This document shows positions 23,643 through 36,100 of a DNA stretch of 64,000 bases, piece after piece; within the stretch, counting starts at the first letter, position 1; every line of letters starts with the position of its first letter. Source of the DNA: Margaritispora aquatica (taxonomy: Eukaryota > Ascomycota > Leotiomycetes > Helotiales > Discinellaceae); contig VJWN01000017.1 in the NCBI GenBank assembly GCA_007644065.1, positions 310,001 to 374,000 on the forward strand, given 5' to 3'. The position numbers and the translations under genes were made by a program. The notes beneath the pieces are model-generated. The model made no database searches, was not told the DNA's origin, and saw nothing but the letters and a program-made list of their open reading frames with translations.

Positions 23643-26432
23643 TTACTCCAACCCTATCCACTCGGCGTCTTCATCATCATCCATTACCAGATCATGAGCA
23701 TCACCATTCGTGATGGTTTTCTGCTCGCTTGTCCCATTTTGAACGCCTTCCTTTCCAGCTGGTTGACTCAAAAGATAGTCAATCATAAAGCAATTATCAT
23801 CCGCCAGGCGCCTCAATTCGTCCCGAATTTTTGAGACATTGCGGCTCACAATTCTCAACTCTGCATCCACTGTGCCACGGTTCTCTCCTATCCATTGACC
23901 GTGCGAATCCATAATGGCTTGCACCCAGATTAGGCAAAATTCTAGATGTGGCGACTGTTCTGTTTGCAGCGCCACGAAGCGAAGTAAACGCTGGATATAG
24001 ACTACTGGTAGGTCCGCAACTACAAGGCGAACACTGTCGTGTGGAATACCCTCAAATACTTGTCGCAGTAACGTAGCTTCATTAAGTCGAAATGCCATGA
24101 CAAGCGCTTTGAGGTAATCTTTTTCTTTCTGCAGCACATGTAGCGTTGAAGCTGGAGTGACTGCTAAATCCAAATCTATTGGGTCAAATGCTGGCGATGC
24201 ATCCAAGCTGTAAATCAACAGTCCTTCTGTTGAGGCTGCGCAAAATGCTCGTCCAGTTGGTGCGAATGAAACGCCCGTCACTCGAACTTCTGGTATTCTC
24301 TTTCGTGCTGATGGATCGCCACCTCGAGTCGATCCAGGCAATGTCCTATCAATACGATCCTCAAGATCAGAAGCTTCACCTTGCTCGTCAATGAGTCCCA
24401 GAGGTCCACCTTCAGTCAGAAGTTTGCTGTTGAGAAATTCCTGTGTTCCAGAGAGAGATAAGTTGATACTGACTGTGTACTTTTTCAGAAGCACAAGCGA
24501 GTCAACTGCATACAAGCATATATACTTGCTATTTCCACCAGCCAAGACACATGTTCCATCAGCGCTATATCTGATAGAATTGAAAGCTTTTGTGCCCGCA
24601 GCGTTGGCAGCTGTTCGACGATCGGTAATTTTTCGGCCACCAGAAATGTCTCTCCGACCGTCCACTCCAGACTCCATTTCTGCTTCAGAAACAGACCAGA
24701 AGGTCAATTGGCCATCCAATGTCGAAACTGCAAGCTGCCGCGAATCAGGCCGAAATGCTATATCGAGGACATCGGCTTGCATCTGTAGGGGCTCGCTAGT
24801 CTGCGTCCTGTCGAATACCGACCAGATTCGAACGGTATGATCCCAACTTCCACTAACAACAACACCTCCATTGGGGGCAAAAGCCAGCGTCGAAATTGGA
24901 CCCTCGTGTCCTGACAGCCTGTCTAATAGTTGACCTGTTTGTACGGACCAGATATGAATGTCAAAAGAGTCCACCGATCCTGCACATACGACTTCACCCG
25001 CTGGATCAACAGCAAGACATGAAAACGATAATCGGGTGGGTGCTGTAAATGTCCGGAAATTTCGGTACCTGATCAAATCCCATGCTCTGATAGATCCATC
25101 CAGACTAGATGTGAACAAAACATTACCCCGTTTCGCAAACTCGCAGGCAGTTACACCACTTGTATGCTCGGTAAATGTGACAATACAAAACCCGGATTTG
25201 ACATCCCAGATTTTGATTTTGCCATCGTCGGCCGTCGTGACAATCTTCTGTCCGTCCGGAGAATAGATTAAGGAATTCATGGAATCGAAATGGCCTTGTT
25301 GTTTGAGGATATACGATTCCGACTGCCACTCCCAAACTAGAAGCTGGCCAAGCTTCGAAGCGCCAAATGCAAGCCATTCGCCGGTCTTGTTAATGGTCAC
25401 AAAGTCGATATCGTTCTGGGAGATACTGAGACTGTGTATCATGTTGAATTCCGGCATCTCATATAAGCAGAACACTCCATTCGAAAAGCCTGCCACTAAC
25501 AAGTTGGACTCTGCATGATATGCTGCACAGTTCACTTTTGCATTATTTTGCAAGAAATAATGTCGTTTTTGAATCCGCCATCGCGTCTGTGCCTCATCAT
25601 CTTCATCCACTTCTTCATCTTCATCGTCGGAGTCAGGCTCAGGCGCATTAGGATTCCGTAGGTAAGCCCACTCGAAAAGAGCTCCATCTTTGCTGATCGT
25701 GTATATCGTTTCCTGGTCTTTTGAAAAATATGCGCCAAGTACACCTTCCCTATGGCCTGCTAATGTTGTTGGTACAAATCCTTCCTCTGGGTCCAAACTC
25801 CATATTCGTGCCGTGAGATCTTTCCCCGCACTAAGAAAGAAACGTGAATCGCTAGACCACTCAATGCTTTGCACAGTGTCAAAGTGCCCAGCGTATGTTC
25901 TGTGCCGCACAAATGGAGCGAATTCGAGTTCGCCATCCACATTTTGATCTGGTGTTGAGGGTGTGTGCCAGACCTCAATGTATCGCCCAACTCCTACAGC
26001 AAAATGTCGTCCAGAAGGAGAGAAAGCAATGGCTGAGACTGATTGCTTGAATGTGAAGTGGTGAAGCGCAATGCGTCTTGGTACATTGGTTAATATGGCT
26101 CGGCCATCTTCATCTACTGAGAGCAGGAGGTTACCCCGCGGTGTCAATCCCAACCTCGAGATGTTTTTCCGGTGGGCGAAGGGTAGTGTGTATGATGTGT
26201 TGCTTGGAATAAGTCAATAACAATTAGATGCATTGTGTGGTGAGAACATACTTGACTAAATCGAATACTGTTACCCTGTTCCCCACTGGAGAGAAGAGAC
26301 AGGAACCATCAGGACTGAATAGCAGGTTACCCTGACTGTAAACAGTCCCTAAAAGATTGGAGAACTATTGTATTGTGTTAGAGTCAATATCTGCAGTTGT
26401 CAAAGAGGTTTTACCTTGAACTCCGTCTTCAT
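23643..26432 (-). CDS. pwp2: U3 snoRNP / SSU processome WD-repeat protein Pwp2 (Utp1)
   Basis: Three exons (26432-26415, only 18 nt; 26364-26252; 26202-23643) give 896 aa. The start MKTEFKFSNLLGTVYSQGNL matches the Pwp2 family. WD repeats run from about residue 10 to 620, with clear units such as GHFDTVQSIEWSSDSRFFLS, GHREGVLGAYF, GHFDSMNSLIYSPDGQKI and GHEGPISTLAFAPNGGVVVS. The Utp12-type C-terminal domain is about 690-850 (LVMAFRLNEATLLRQVFEGI). The end is acidic (DDDEDAEW). Pwp2 belongs to the UTP-B complex, which binds U3 RNA in the nucleolus for early 18S rRNA processing. An acidic loop (DSDDEDEEVDEDDE) lies in the N-terminal propeller. It is divergent from the septin gene. Confidence 0.97.
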
Positions 26433-26757
26433 TGTCACCGCTGTGTTGACATTTCGGACTTGTCGCAGATCAGCCTCTCGATATCTCGAACTTTTTTTTA
26501 ATCTTCCTATCGCAAAGGCTTGGCAATGCGGCCGCCTAGTGGAGCACCTGCATATTAAGTCTAGCTCAAAGAGGTTAGAGGGAGCCGGCTCTCCCCAATT
26601 TCAGGGGAACTTCGAAAAACACTCCTGACAAGCACAACTCACCCAGTTGCACGCATCCAACACCTCACCGTCCTCACTTCTTCAACAACACTCCACGGTA
26701 GCACTTCAGACCTCACATCAGAAACGACAATATTGTCTGCTGAAAAATCTTCTCGAT
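26433..26757. promoter_or_regulatory. Bidirectional promoter, PWP2 / CDC12
   Basis: 325 bp separate two divergently transcribed essential-type genes. It contains a T-rich tract (T8 near 26494) and no TATA box, as is common for housekeeping promoters. Inferred from gene layout. Confidence 0.5.
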
Positions 26758-28070
26758 ATGGCTCCCGCAACCTCAGAAAGCGCATCGCCTATCGGCATTG
26801 CGAACCTGCCAAATCAGCGACATAAGATTGTCGCAAAGAGAGGAGCTGCATTTACCATCATGGTACGCAGAACTTTTGCGAGACTGCAATATATCTGCTA
26901 ATTCCAAATCCAGGTAGCTGGAGAGTCTGGGCTGGGAAAGACCACATTCATTAACACACTTTTCTCAACAACAATTAAAAACTATGCCGACCACAAGCGC
27001 AGACACGCAAAGCAGGTTGACAAGACTGTTGAGATTGAGATCACCAAAGCTGAGCTGGAGGAGAAGTTCTTCAAGGGTATGAGACATTAATCTTTGGAAT
27101 GCAGATAAGCAATTGACATGTCTAGTCCGTCTCACTGTTATTGATACACCTGGGTTTGGCGATTATGTCAACAACCGCGACTCTTGGATGCCAATTATCG
27201 AGTTTCTGGACGACCAGCATGAGTCGTACATGTTGCAAGAGCAACAGCCTCGCCGTGTCGACAAAATCGATCTCCGTGTGCACGCATGTCTGTACTTCAT
27301 TAGACCAACTGGACACACCCTGAAGCCATTGGATATTGAGGTCATGAAGCGATTGAGCTCTAGAGTCAACCTGATCCCAGTTGTAGCTAAGGCGGATACA
27401 CTCAGCCCAGCTGATCTCTCCAGATTCAAGCAGAGAGTAAGTGGCTACACAATTGCACCATAGCTGTCATGGTTCTAACTTTATACAGATTCGTGCTGTC
27501 ATTGAGGCTCAAGGAATCAAGATCTACACACCACCTGTGGAGGAGGACGATGAGGCCGCTGCTCAACACGCAAGGTCATTAATGGCTGCCATGCCATTCG
27601 CTGTTATTGGATCAGAGAAGGATGTGAAGACCAGCGATGGACGAATCGTCAAGGGCCGCCAATATTCCTGGGGTGTTGCAGAAGTCGAGAACGAGGACCA
27701 CTGCGATTTCAAGAAGCTCCGCTCCATTCTCATCCGAACACATATGTTGGATCTGATCCACACCACCGAGGAGGCGCACTACGAGGCATACCGTGCCCAG
27801 CAGATGGAGACACGCAAGTTCGGCGAGGCGAGACCAAGAAAGCTCGACAACCCCAAGTTCAAGGAGGAGGAAGAGAGCTTGCGCAAGCGGTTCACTGAGC
27901 AGGTCAAGATTGAGGAGCACAGGTTCAGACAGTGGGAGCAGAAGCTCATCAGCGAGCGTGATCGTCTCAACAAGGATTTGGAGAGCACGCACGCAGCCAT
28001 CAAGTCTCTGGAGCAGGAGCTTGAGGGTATGCAGGGTGCCGCCGGTGTTCGAAGTCACGGTCGTCGTTGA
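26758..28070 (+). CDS. cdc12: Septin, Cdc12 / AspC type
   Basis: Four exons (26758-26862, 26914-27076, 27126-27436, 27489-28070) give 386 aa. The GTPase has P-loop AGESGLGKTT, switch II IDTPGFGD and AKADTL (G4). The septin unique element follows at about 275-325, and a coiled coil covers about 325-380 (KFKEEEESLRKRFTEQ and on). The N-terminal GIANLPNQRHKIV and DDQHESYMLQEQQP strongly resemble yeast Cdc12, and I assign it on that basis. Septins form hetero-oligomeric filaments at the septum, hyphal tips and infection structures. Length is typical. The first intron follows an ATG codon (codon 35). Confidence 0.96.
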
Positions 28071-28490
28071 AAGGAGTTGGTTCATGCGCTTGGGGAATAT
28101 GATCTGATTAAGCTTTCTCGCTTATGGAAGGCTCAAAATCGGCGTGAGGGATTGGCATGGGATCGAGGTGTTGTGGGCGGGTCAATCGCAGCACATTTCG
28201 TTATTTTCTTCTTTACAGCAGCTACGGTAGTTTGGGGAGCTGCTTAATACTAGCTAGCTTATATGCTTCTTTCTTACTCTAGCCCTGATGTAATTCATGC
28301 TTGTCCATATATTTACTTCTCCTGACCTTCTGACCATGTCCTCGGCTCGATCTCTGACCATATTCCTTACCCCTATCCAACATAGGAATATATCATGCGC
28401 CATGCTCCACCACCACATCTATTGAAATGAGATGGTCTTGCCTATTTTGGCTATGTTGAGATTTCCCAAAAGAAAATTCCCAGATTTCCT
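28071..28490. other. Convergent intergenic region
   Basis: 3' flanks of the septin and the mitochondrial kinase genes. Nothing coding seen. Confidence 0.6.
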
Positions 28491-30065
28491 TCAGACTGCA
28501 TCCATGCTAGCTCGCATCGTCAACTGTTCGTTTTTATTTCCCAACTTGCTAATCTGAAGGAAAGCATCAACACCATAACCCTCCAGACTATGCAACTCCA
28601 GACTTCCGGCCCAATACTCTGCATAGACTCTGCTCAGTGGCAGTCCCATGCCAAGTCTCAAATTAGGTGGTCGGCTGCTTAGGGTACTAAGCGAGTTGTC
28701 GTGGCCTGCGCTTGAATTGTCGCCAGTTTTCTGATCCTTGGACTGAGCGGAAGGAGACAGGGTATCAGGCAATGGATCCGAGACACGGATTTCCTGAAGA
28801 GTTGCGGCCATTTTGGGCACTTGGTTTAGATTCTCGAGACGCTGCGAGGAGCGCGGGCCCTTGCTGAAAGACCACAGATAAGGTAAGACGTCGCGTGGTA
28901 TGCCGCCTCCCTGGTCGCTGACACGGATAATTACATGCTGTGGTGCCTCGCAGACGGTGACTTCGATTGGTGGTGGTGGTGCTGCTGTCACGTTTCCTCC
29001 ATGGCGGGACGAGTTCCTCTGGCGTTCAACGAGAGCTTGGAAGCTGTTTCGTAGTAGTTCTCCAATTATATATTCCAGATGTGATAGAATGTATGGGAAT
29101 GTGGCGTCTAGATGGCCGGAGAGCTTGACTTCGGGGAGCACGACAGAGGGACCATACGCTTTCGAGCAGAGGGATGCCACGGCTGTGCCGCACCGCGATA
29201 CAACTTCGCCTGCGTTGCATTTGAGGAAGACTTCGCCGACAAAATCGGTTGTGAGGGTGGGCGAGTCCGGGAAGTGGGAAGGTGAGTTGAACGTGCTTGT
29301 TAGAGCGAGATGCTGCTCTGCAATCACTCGTCGTGATATACGCTGTGTTAAAGTAAGTGTGTATCTCTTGTGTGCCGGGCTATCAAGGACATACAGAGCG
29401 TAGGATAGTGTTCATGAACTTGTCCATATCTTCTACCTTCATGAGGTCTCTGCATTCAAGGATGCCCATTGCCAGCTTCGGTATGACAGTCAAATGCTCT
29501 GACAACGTCTGGGAAATTCTGGCGCAAAACTTGTCATTATCCTCCAATGTCCTAATCTCTCGCACTCGTCGCAGAGTCTCAAAAGCCTTGTAGTAGAGTT
29601 CGTACACCTCGCTGATATGGGGGTTTGTGACAACAACATAGGGCAGTGTTTGCATGTCACGGATTCGATGAGACAGTCTGTTCAATTTAGCTAAAGGCGA
29701 GCAGCTGAAGCTTGGGGTTTTGTTACCGAGTAGGCAGCTCACTCCTGACATAGTTGGCAGAGCTTATCAGTCGAGATTCCGTGAGAGAACGACCAAATAC
29801 CATCAGCTGGCGCAAGGAGATGGGGCGCGCTTCCTTGGACACCCATCTGTGATGCTAGTTAGCTATTGATGCATCTGTGAGACGGCAAGGCTAACTCGTC
29901 AAGGGTCGAAGCTGGTCTCCATGGTGGGGCTGCTTGTGCAGGACGAGCAGTATACACGGTCCTGACAGAGTGTTGAAGAGGTTGGTATGGTTGGTATAGC
30001 TTCCTCTGAGCTCTTCTCATCACCCAAAACGTCTTTGAGCCATTCTGCGACCAGGAACGCAGCAT
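28491..30065 (-). CDS. Mitochondrial PDK/BCKDK-type protein kinase
   Basis: Four exons (30065-29896, 29846-29727, 29677-29395, 29342-28491) give 474 aa. The N terminus is basic and Ser/Gln-rich (MLRSWSQNGSKTFWVMRRAQ), a likely mitochondrial presequence. The helical-bundle domain is about 55-230, with the family signature ARPISLRQLMVFGR. The GHKL ATPase has N-box ELLRNSFQAL, G1 DQGGGIP and G2 RLGMGLPLSRVYAEYW. Members phosphorylate E1-alpha of pyruvate or branched-chain 2-ketoacid dehydrogenase and switch it off; sequence alone does not settle which. Between G1 and G2 the ATP-lid is expanded by about 60 residues rich in Ser, Asp and Gln (about 376-430), unlike the compact animal enzymes. Confidence 0.93.
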
Positions 30066-30783
30066 GGTACCGATTCCATGTGATTATGACAAAGAAAGGA
30101 CTTGACCACAGCTGACCACAGCTTTAAGTCAAGTTTCAACTGCCTCCCAACCTTTCAGCGTGAAGGTCATAAAGGTCGATTGGCTGTGTCTTCGCTGGAG
30201 CTCGTTGTCGCCCAGCTTTGACTTGCGGCTCGAGTCCCCGCTATCGCTATCGGCTTGAGCCTTGTCCTGCAGCACAGCACAGTGACAGGTGATCAAAGGG
30301 AAGAAGAAGCAATTTTGACAGGATGATTGAGAGCGGAGAACCTGGATACCAAAAGGATGTTCGTACATGCTTCGAAATACATATTTGATTGTGGATATAG
30401 AAGTAATCAAGATAATGATGATTTGGAAGACCTAAGTAAGGTAGGTAGGTAGCTAGGTACCTTAAGTCTGGTTTATCTGCCTTAGGTACTTCGCTTGGTA
30501 CAGTAAGATCTTACCTTTATCCGGGTATTGTCCTCCTCTCGTAACCACTTGTACTCCCGGTAGGGCTTACTTCGGAAGATCTGATAAGATCATGCCCCAC
30601 CTTTGATTAGCTCTCATGCTCTCACGGTCCTCCAAGTTCCACTTTCACTTTCGCGAATAGCTTCATCCAATCTTAATGTAAGACCACCTCCTTAAACATA
30701 TTTACCTGGAGAACAAATCACAAATCCCATATCAGAATCAACTTCAACAAAATTTTCTTTTGCAAAAAAATAAAATCATCAAG
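30066..30783. other. Divergent spacer, kinase / SFH5 promoters
   Basis: 0.7 kb. Holds the GGTA-rich repeat listed next and a pyrimidine-rich stretch before SFH5. Nothing coding seen. Confidence 0.55.
30431..30470 (+). repeat. Degenerate GGTA-type tandem repeat
   Basis: Runs of GTAGGTAGGTAGCTAGGTACC, with further copies of the AGGTA core nearby (CTTAGGTACTT at about 30482). Low-complexity repeat in a divergent promoter; no function claimed. Confidence 0.6.
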
Positions 30784-31997
30784 ATGAGTGCAGAACCAAC
30801 AACCATGGCCACTTTGACCGATCCCGCTACCATTACTGAGAAGAGTCTTGAGGTCTCTGAGCCTGCACGAGCACCTCTTGCAGAGGTCGTCCCCCAACCC
30901 AGCAAGACCGAAGGTGCCGCAAGCATTGCCCCAGTGGATTCAGCAGTTGTCGAGTCTAAGGAACCAGTTAAGGTTACTTCCGAGAAAAAAGTCGACTTTG
31001 TCCCAGATGCCACCGTGGAAGCCCCTATCGAGACGGAAACCCCCCTTGCCAAGCTATCTGCACTCTTACCAGCGATCGTCAAGGAAGCTGACCAGAGTGA
31101 GATTTGGGGGGTGGAACTCAAAGATGAAACTCATGTTCCAACCTCAATTGTTCTTGAGAAGTTCTTGAGGGCCAATGACAAAGATGTCGACAAGGCTAGA
31201 CTTCAATTGATCGAAGCTTTGAAGTGGAGAAAGTCAATGGACCCTAAGAGGCTCTTAAACGAAGTCGAGTTCGATACTGTTAAATTCGGTGGTTTGGGCT
31301 ACGTTACGGTTTATCCAAAGACCGAGACCCACGAGAAAGAGATCGTCACATGGAACATCTATGGGGCTGTGAGGAACAAGAAGGAGACTTTTGAAAACAT
31401 TGAAGAGTAAGAAATATCAACCATATCGAAGAAGAAAACCCCATGATCTAATGAGTCTATCTAGATTTGTCAAATGGCGTGCCGCCCTAATGGAGCTCTC
31501 AGTGAGAGAACTCGACCTTGCTTCTGCTACTGTTCCTATTCCAGTGGATGGTGTTGATCCTTATCGTATGGTCCAAGTTCACGGTATGTCCAAGATCTCA
31601 TGCATCTGACCATCTTATACGGGAATCTAACATCTTGTCAGACTACTTGTTCATCAACTTTCTTAGAATGGATCCCATAATCAGAGAAGCTTCCACGCAA
31701 ACTATCAAGATCTTTGCAATGGCATATCCAGAGCTCCTCAAAGAGAAGTTCTTCGTAAACGTGCCAGTGCTCATGGGTTGGGTTTTTGCTGCAATGAAGC
31801 TCTTCATGGCACCTGAGACTGTCAAGAAATTCCATCCTCTTGTCTTCGGACGCAGTCTTGCTGGAGAGTGCAAGGGCTGGGGCCACGAGTTGCCATCAAT
31901 CTACGGTGGGAAAGGAGATGCTGATCTCTCTAAGACTGGCTTGACCGTCAGGTACGCATCGAAGGCTAAGACTGATGTTGAAGAAAAGGCGAAGTAA
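30784..31997 (+). CDS. sfh5: Sec14-family phosphatidylinositol transfer protein Sfh5
   Basis: Three exons (30784-31406, 31465-31583, 31642-31997) give 365 aa. The first 100 residues are Pro/Ala/Glu-rich and probably disordered. A CRAL-TRIO N-helix region (LEKFLRANDKDVDKARLQLIE) is followed by the lipid-binding domain (HDYLFINFLRMDPIIREAST to ELPSIYGGKG). Sfh5 proteins sit in the cytosol and at the ER or plasma membrane and move phosphatidylinositol; the yeast protein also binds haem. Both donors split codons and the acceptors restore them (GA|A and G|AC). The N-terminal tail is longer than in yeast, in line with filamentous fungi. Confidence 0.93.
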
Positions 31998-33142
31998 TGC
32001 GCCAGAGGCATTGCAAGTTGTTTGCTTGGCGAAATTTGGGTTTCTCGGTTTGTCTGCTCTGCATAAGGCAGCAGAATGCGTGTTGGCGTCCTCGATGATA
32101 TCCCAAAAGCGTTGCTCGGAAGTTTGCCCAGGTAGATCAGTTGTATAGGTAGATATTAGCTAAATCGAGGGTTCTTTGACTCGAAATAAGTCCTAAGTTT
32201 TATGAGCAGTCTATGAGCAGTTGTATTAACAGGTAGGGAAGTGCTCGTGGAAAATCATATCGTCCCAATTCCTAACAAGACATTTATCCAAATGTTCATT
32301 GACTAGGTAGGTACTCACCTTGAATCATGTGAGAATATCTATACCTTAACATTATACATACTTTAAATTATATGATTGTGCAAGGCGTATAGTTTTCGAC
32401 TCAATATGAATTTAGGTAGATTTGGAGAATCATGAGGTCTATCAGGTCTTGTGGCACGTGGTATGGTTAATAGAAAGGTTCGTTCTGGTACCTTGGGTAG
32501 ATGAGGTAAGCTAAGTAAGTCGGAGCCCAATTGACCTTGCGAAATAATGAATCACAAACATTTAAATATTTTTGCAGTATATCCAAAAGAAATGTAATAT
32601 GAACCACATCGGGGTTCCAAAGATACCTTATATATATAAATATATATTTAGAAGTCTCATTGTAATCAAACCCTCCCCCTCTCCCGAACACAACCGTCAT
32701 CCTTGACGAGCTTGAATGAACCAGCCCCACGTCATTGGTCTCCCCAGGTAAAAAAGCACAAGCGACACCAAAACCTTGGACCGTGGTCGTTTCTTGAGGC
32801 TAAGATCATCCACCAGAATTGCGCAGCTGCAGCCTGAGTCCAACGGACTGGCAACACACCCATACCTACCTTACCCACCATATACCCAATACCCATCATT
32901 CTAACCCGTTCCTGCGCTTCCATTCTCACGGCACTTCATTCCTTCCTGCTGTTTCTCTCTCTTTGGTGTGTTCTGGGTCTGCCGCTGCATTTTTTAGAAG
33001 GCGCTCTCTATTCGCAATCATGAATGTAAGCACTGTCCATTGCCCTCCCCTCCTTTGTTTTCTTTATCCCACCAGATCTACCTATCCCACCTCATCCCGT
33101 TCTGCCTAGCCTTCTTTGCCCCCCCTCCGAAACATCGCCATC
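31998..33142. other. Intergenic with probable 5' leader intron of UBP15
   Basis: 1.1 kb between SFH5 and UBP15. AT-rich first half with a TATATATAAATATATA tract near 32630. Near the end, ATGAAT at 33020 is followed at once by a GTAAGC donor (33026) and a CCACCAG acceptor (33075), a likely 50-nt intron in the leader. Spliced or not, the upstream ATG is out of frame with the main start. Confidence 0.5.
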
Positions 33143-36100
33143 ATGGCAGATCCAGCTACGAACCTGATCGTTCCTCAGCTTGCAATTGATGAAGATGATT
33201 CTGACACTCCCCCGCGACAGAACTTCAATGGAAGCATAGACTCCCCGAACGACATGCAGGTCGACTCTGACGAGTTTGTGAACGGCGCCGAGAATGAGAA
33301 GGATGATAGCGAGGTGGTGGATATAACCGCAGATGGCTCGAATGGTCCTCGCGCAGATGACTGTATGTATCAGCCTCGCGGAGGGGGAAGAATATGGAGG
33401 CATTAGCTGATCTATTCACAGTCGAGGCTATGAAGGAGTTGGTCCTAACCCCTCTCACGGAACAACCTCCGATCATCGAAGACGCAATACATACCTGGCA
33501 CATAGAAGATTGGGCAAACTTGCCACGGAGACACCGAGGTCCAATTTTTGAAGCTGGAGGCCATCCATGGTATATTGAAGCCATAACTGATCATAAATCT
33601 CATGCCCTCATACTAATAGATTACCAGGCGCGTTCTTATGTTTCCACAAGGCAACAATGTCGAGTTCGCTTCGTTTTACCTTGAGCATGGTTATGGAGAA
33701 GATCAAAAATTGCCCGAGGATTTTGTCGCATGTGTCGAATTTGGACTTGTTCTCTGGAATCCGGATGCCCCATGGATCTTTACTCATCATACAGCACACC
33801 ATCGATTCACACCAGAAGAGGGAGATTGGGGATTCACTCGCTTCATAGAACAACGGAAGCTCTGGGGCGTGCCATGGGACGAGACTGGTCGGTACATGGC
33901 TGAGAATCAGCAGGCTAATATGACTGCATATGTTCGCGTCGTGAAGGATGAGACTGGAGTTTTGTGGCACAATTTCAACAACTACGATTCCAAGAAAGAG
34001 ACTGGATTTGTTGGACTTAAGAACCAAGGTGCTACTTGTTATTTGAATTCTCTTATTCAATCTCTCTATTTCACGAATGCCTTCCGAAAAGTACATATTC
34101 CCTCTCCATCATTCCTAGAGCCCACTAATATTTCATAGGCTGTGTATAATATTCCAACGCAGGACGAGGAAGCACTACAAAATAGTGCATACACCTTACA
34201 AAGACTTTTCTATCAGCTACAAACATCTAACAATGCGGTTGGAACTAGTGAGCTCACGAAATCTTTCGGCTGGGAGACGAGGCACATTTTTGAGCAACAG
34301 GACGTTCAGGAGCTGTCCCGGAAGCTCATGGAGCGCATGGAAGAGAAGATGAAAGGTACAGAAGCCGAGAAAGTGCTACCTGGACTCTTCAGTGGCAAAA
34401 TCCGAACCTACATCTCATGCATCAACGTGGAATACGAATCAGCTCGAACAGAGGAATTTTGGGACATACAACTGAATGTTAGCGGAAACAAGAACCTTGA
34501 GAATAGTTTTAAGGATTACATATCGGTGGAGGTTATGAATGGTGAGAACCAGTACTTCGCCGGTGATGAGTTCAAGTTGCAGGATGCACAAAAGGGCGTC
34601 ATATTCGAGAGTTTTCCCGAGGTTTTGCACTTGCAACTCAAACGTTTCCAGTACGATATGGAAAAAGACGCGATGATGAAAATCAACGATAGATACGAGT
34701 TTCCTGACACATTCGATGCCGCACCATATCTGTCAGAAAAGGCCGATAGATCAGAGTCATGGATTTATCAACTGCATGGTGTTTTGGTTCACAGTGGTGA
34801 CTTGAATGCTGGACACTATTATGCTTTCATCAAGCCAGAGAAAAATGGATGGTTCTACAAGTATGATGATGATAGGGTCACTAAAGCCACTATGCGAGAG
34901 GTATTGGAGGACAACTATGGTGGTGAAATGGTCCAAAATGGAGTGCCTCTCAAAACAAAGGGCAAACCTATCATGCGCAACAGCAGCGCATACATGTTAG
35001 TGTACATACGCCAGAGTCGGGTGGATAGCGTGCTTCTCCCCGTCACTCAGGACGATACACCAGCACATCTTCGTAAGTATCGCCCTGTAAGAAACTCGTG
35101 AGCCATCTAACACCTTGACAGAAAGGAAGTTAGACCAAGAAGCAGCGTTGAGAGAACAACGAAGGAAAGAGCGCGAAGAACAACACCTGTACCTTGGTGT
35201 TCGCGTAATTACCGAAGATACCTTTCAAGCTCATGGTGGAACGGACCTGACAGCCTTTGACAGTCCATGGAGCGAAGATAATGCTTGCGCGAGAGACTAT
35301 CGCCTTCTGAGGAGATCTACCGTGAGAGAATTAGCGGACACTGTTGGTGCAGCCATTGGAATTGAGTCGCGGAGGCTAAGATTTTGGTGTATGGTAAATC
35401 GACAAAATAAGACAATACGGCCAGACACGCCTATTGTTAATTTCGATCTTACCATAGAGGAAGCCTATCAACAACTTCAAGGAAGCAAGGGCCAAGATCT
35501 TCGACTCTGGGCTGAAGTCGCAGAGAACCTCACTAGCGAAGGAGAACCCATTTGGCCTGCCACACCCTCACCAAACAGCTCGGCACCAAGATCTGATTTG
35601 ATAGTCTTGTTCTTGAAGTATTTTGACATAGAACGTCAATCGCTTAGTGGTGTCGGTCATATCTACATCAGCAGGGAAAAGAAGGTTGAGGATCTTGTGC
35701 CTATCATAATGAAGAAAATGTGGCCCGAAAAGGAAGAAGCAGGCGAGAAGATTCAACTGAAGTTGTATGAGGTACGTAGCCTTTCAATCATTGATGGGTA
35801 TATATTAACCATCTTTAGGAAATTAAACCAAACATGATTGAGTCAATGAAAGCCAAGCAAACACTGAAGGCAGCAGAACTGCAGGACGGCGATATCGTGT
35901 GTTTCCAAGAGATCCCAAGTGATGCCAGAGTTGCAAGCACTGACAGGTCAGCTTTGCTGTATTCCAATTATCCATCTCACACTAACTTCTTCAATAGCGC
36001 CTCTACAAAATCGCTCAGCTCAGCACGTACCTCATCCGATGGTGGATCGACGACCTCTGACAGCATTATTGTATCCAAAACCCCTGGTCGGATTGAGGAT

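Noticed and set aside
25123..25990. Extra frames inside PWP2
   Set aside because: Shadows of the WD-repeat exon, which is continuous and family-matched.
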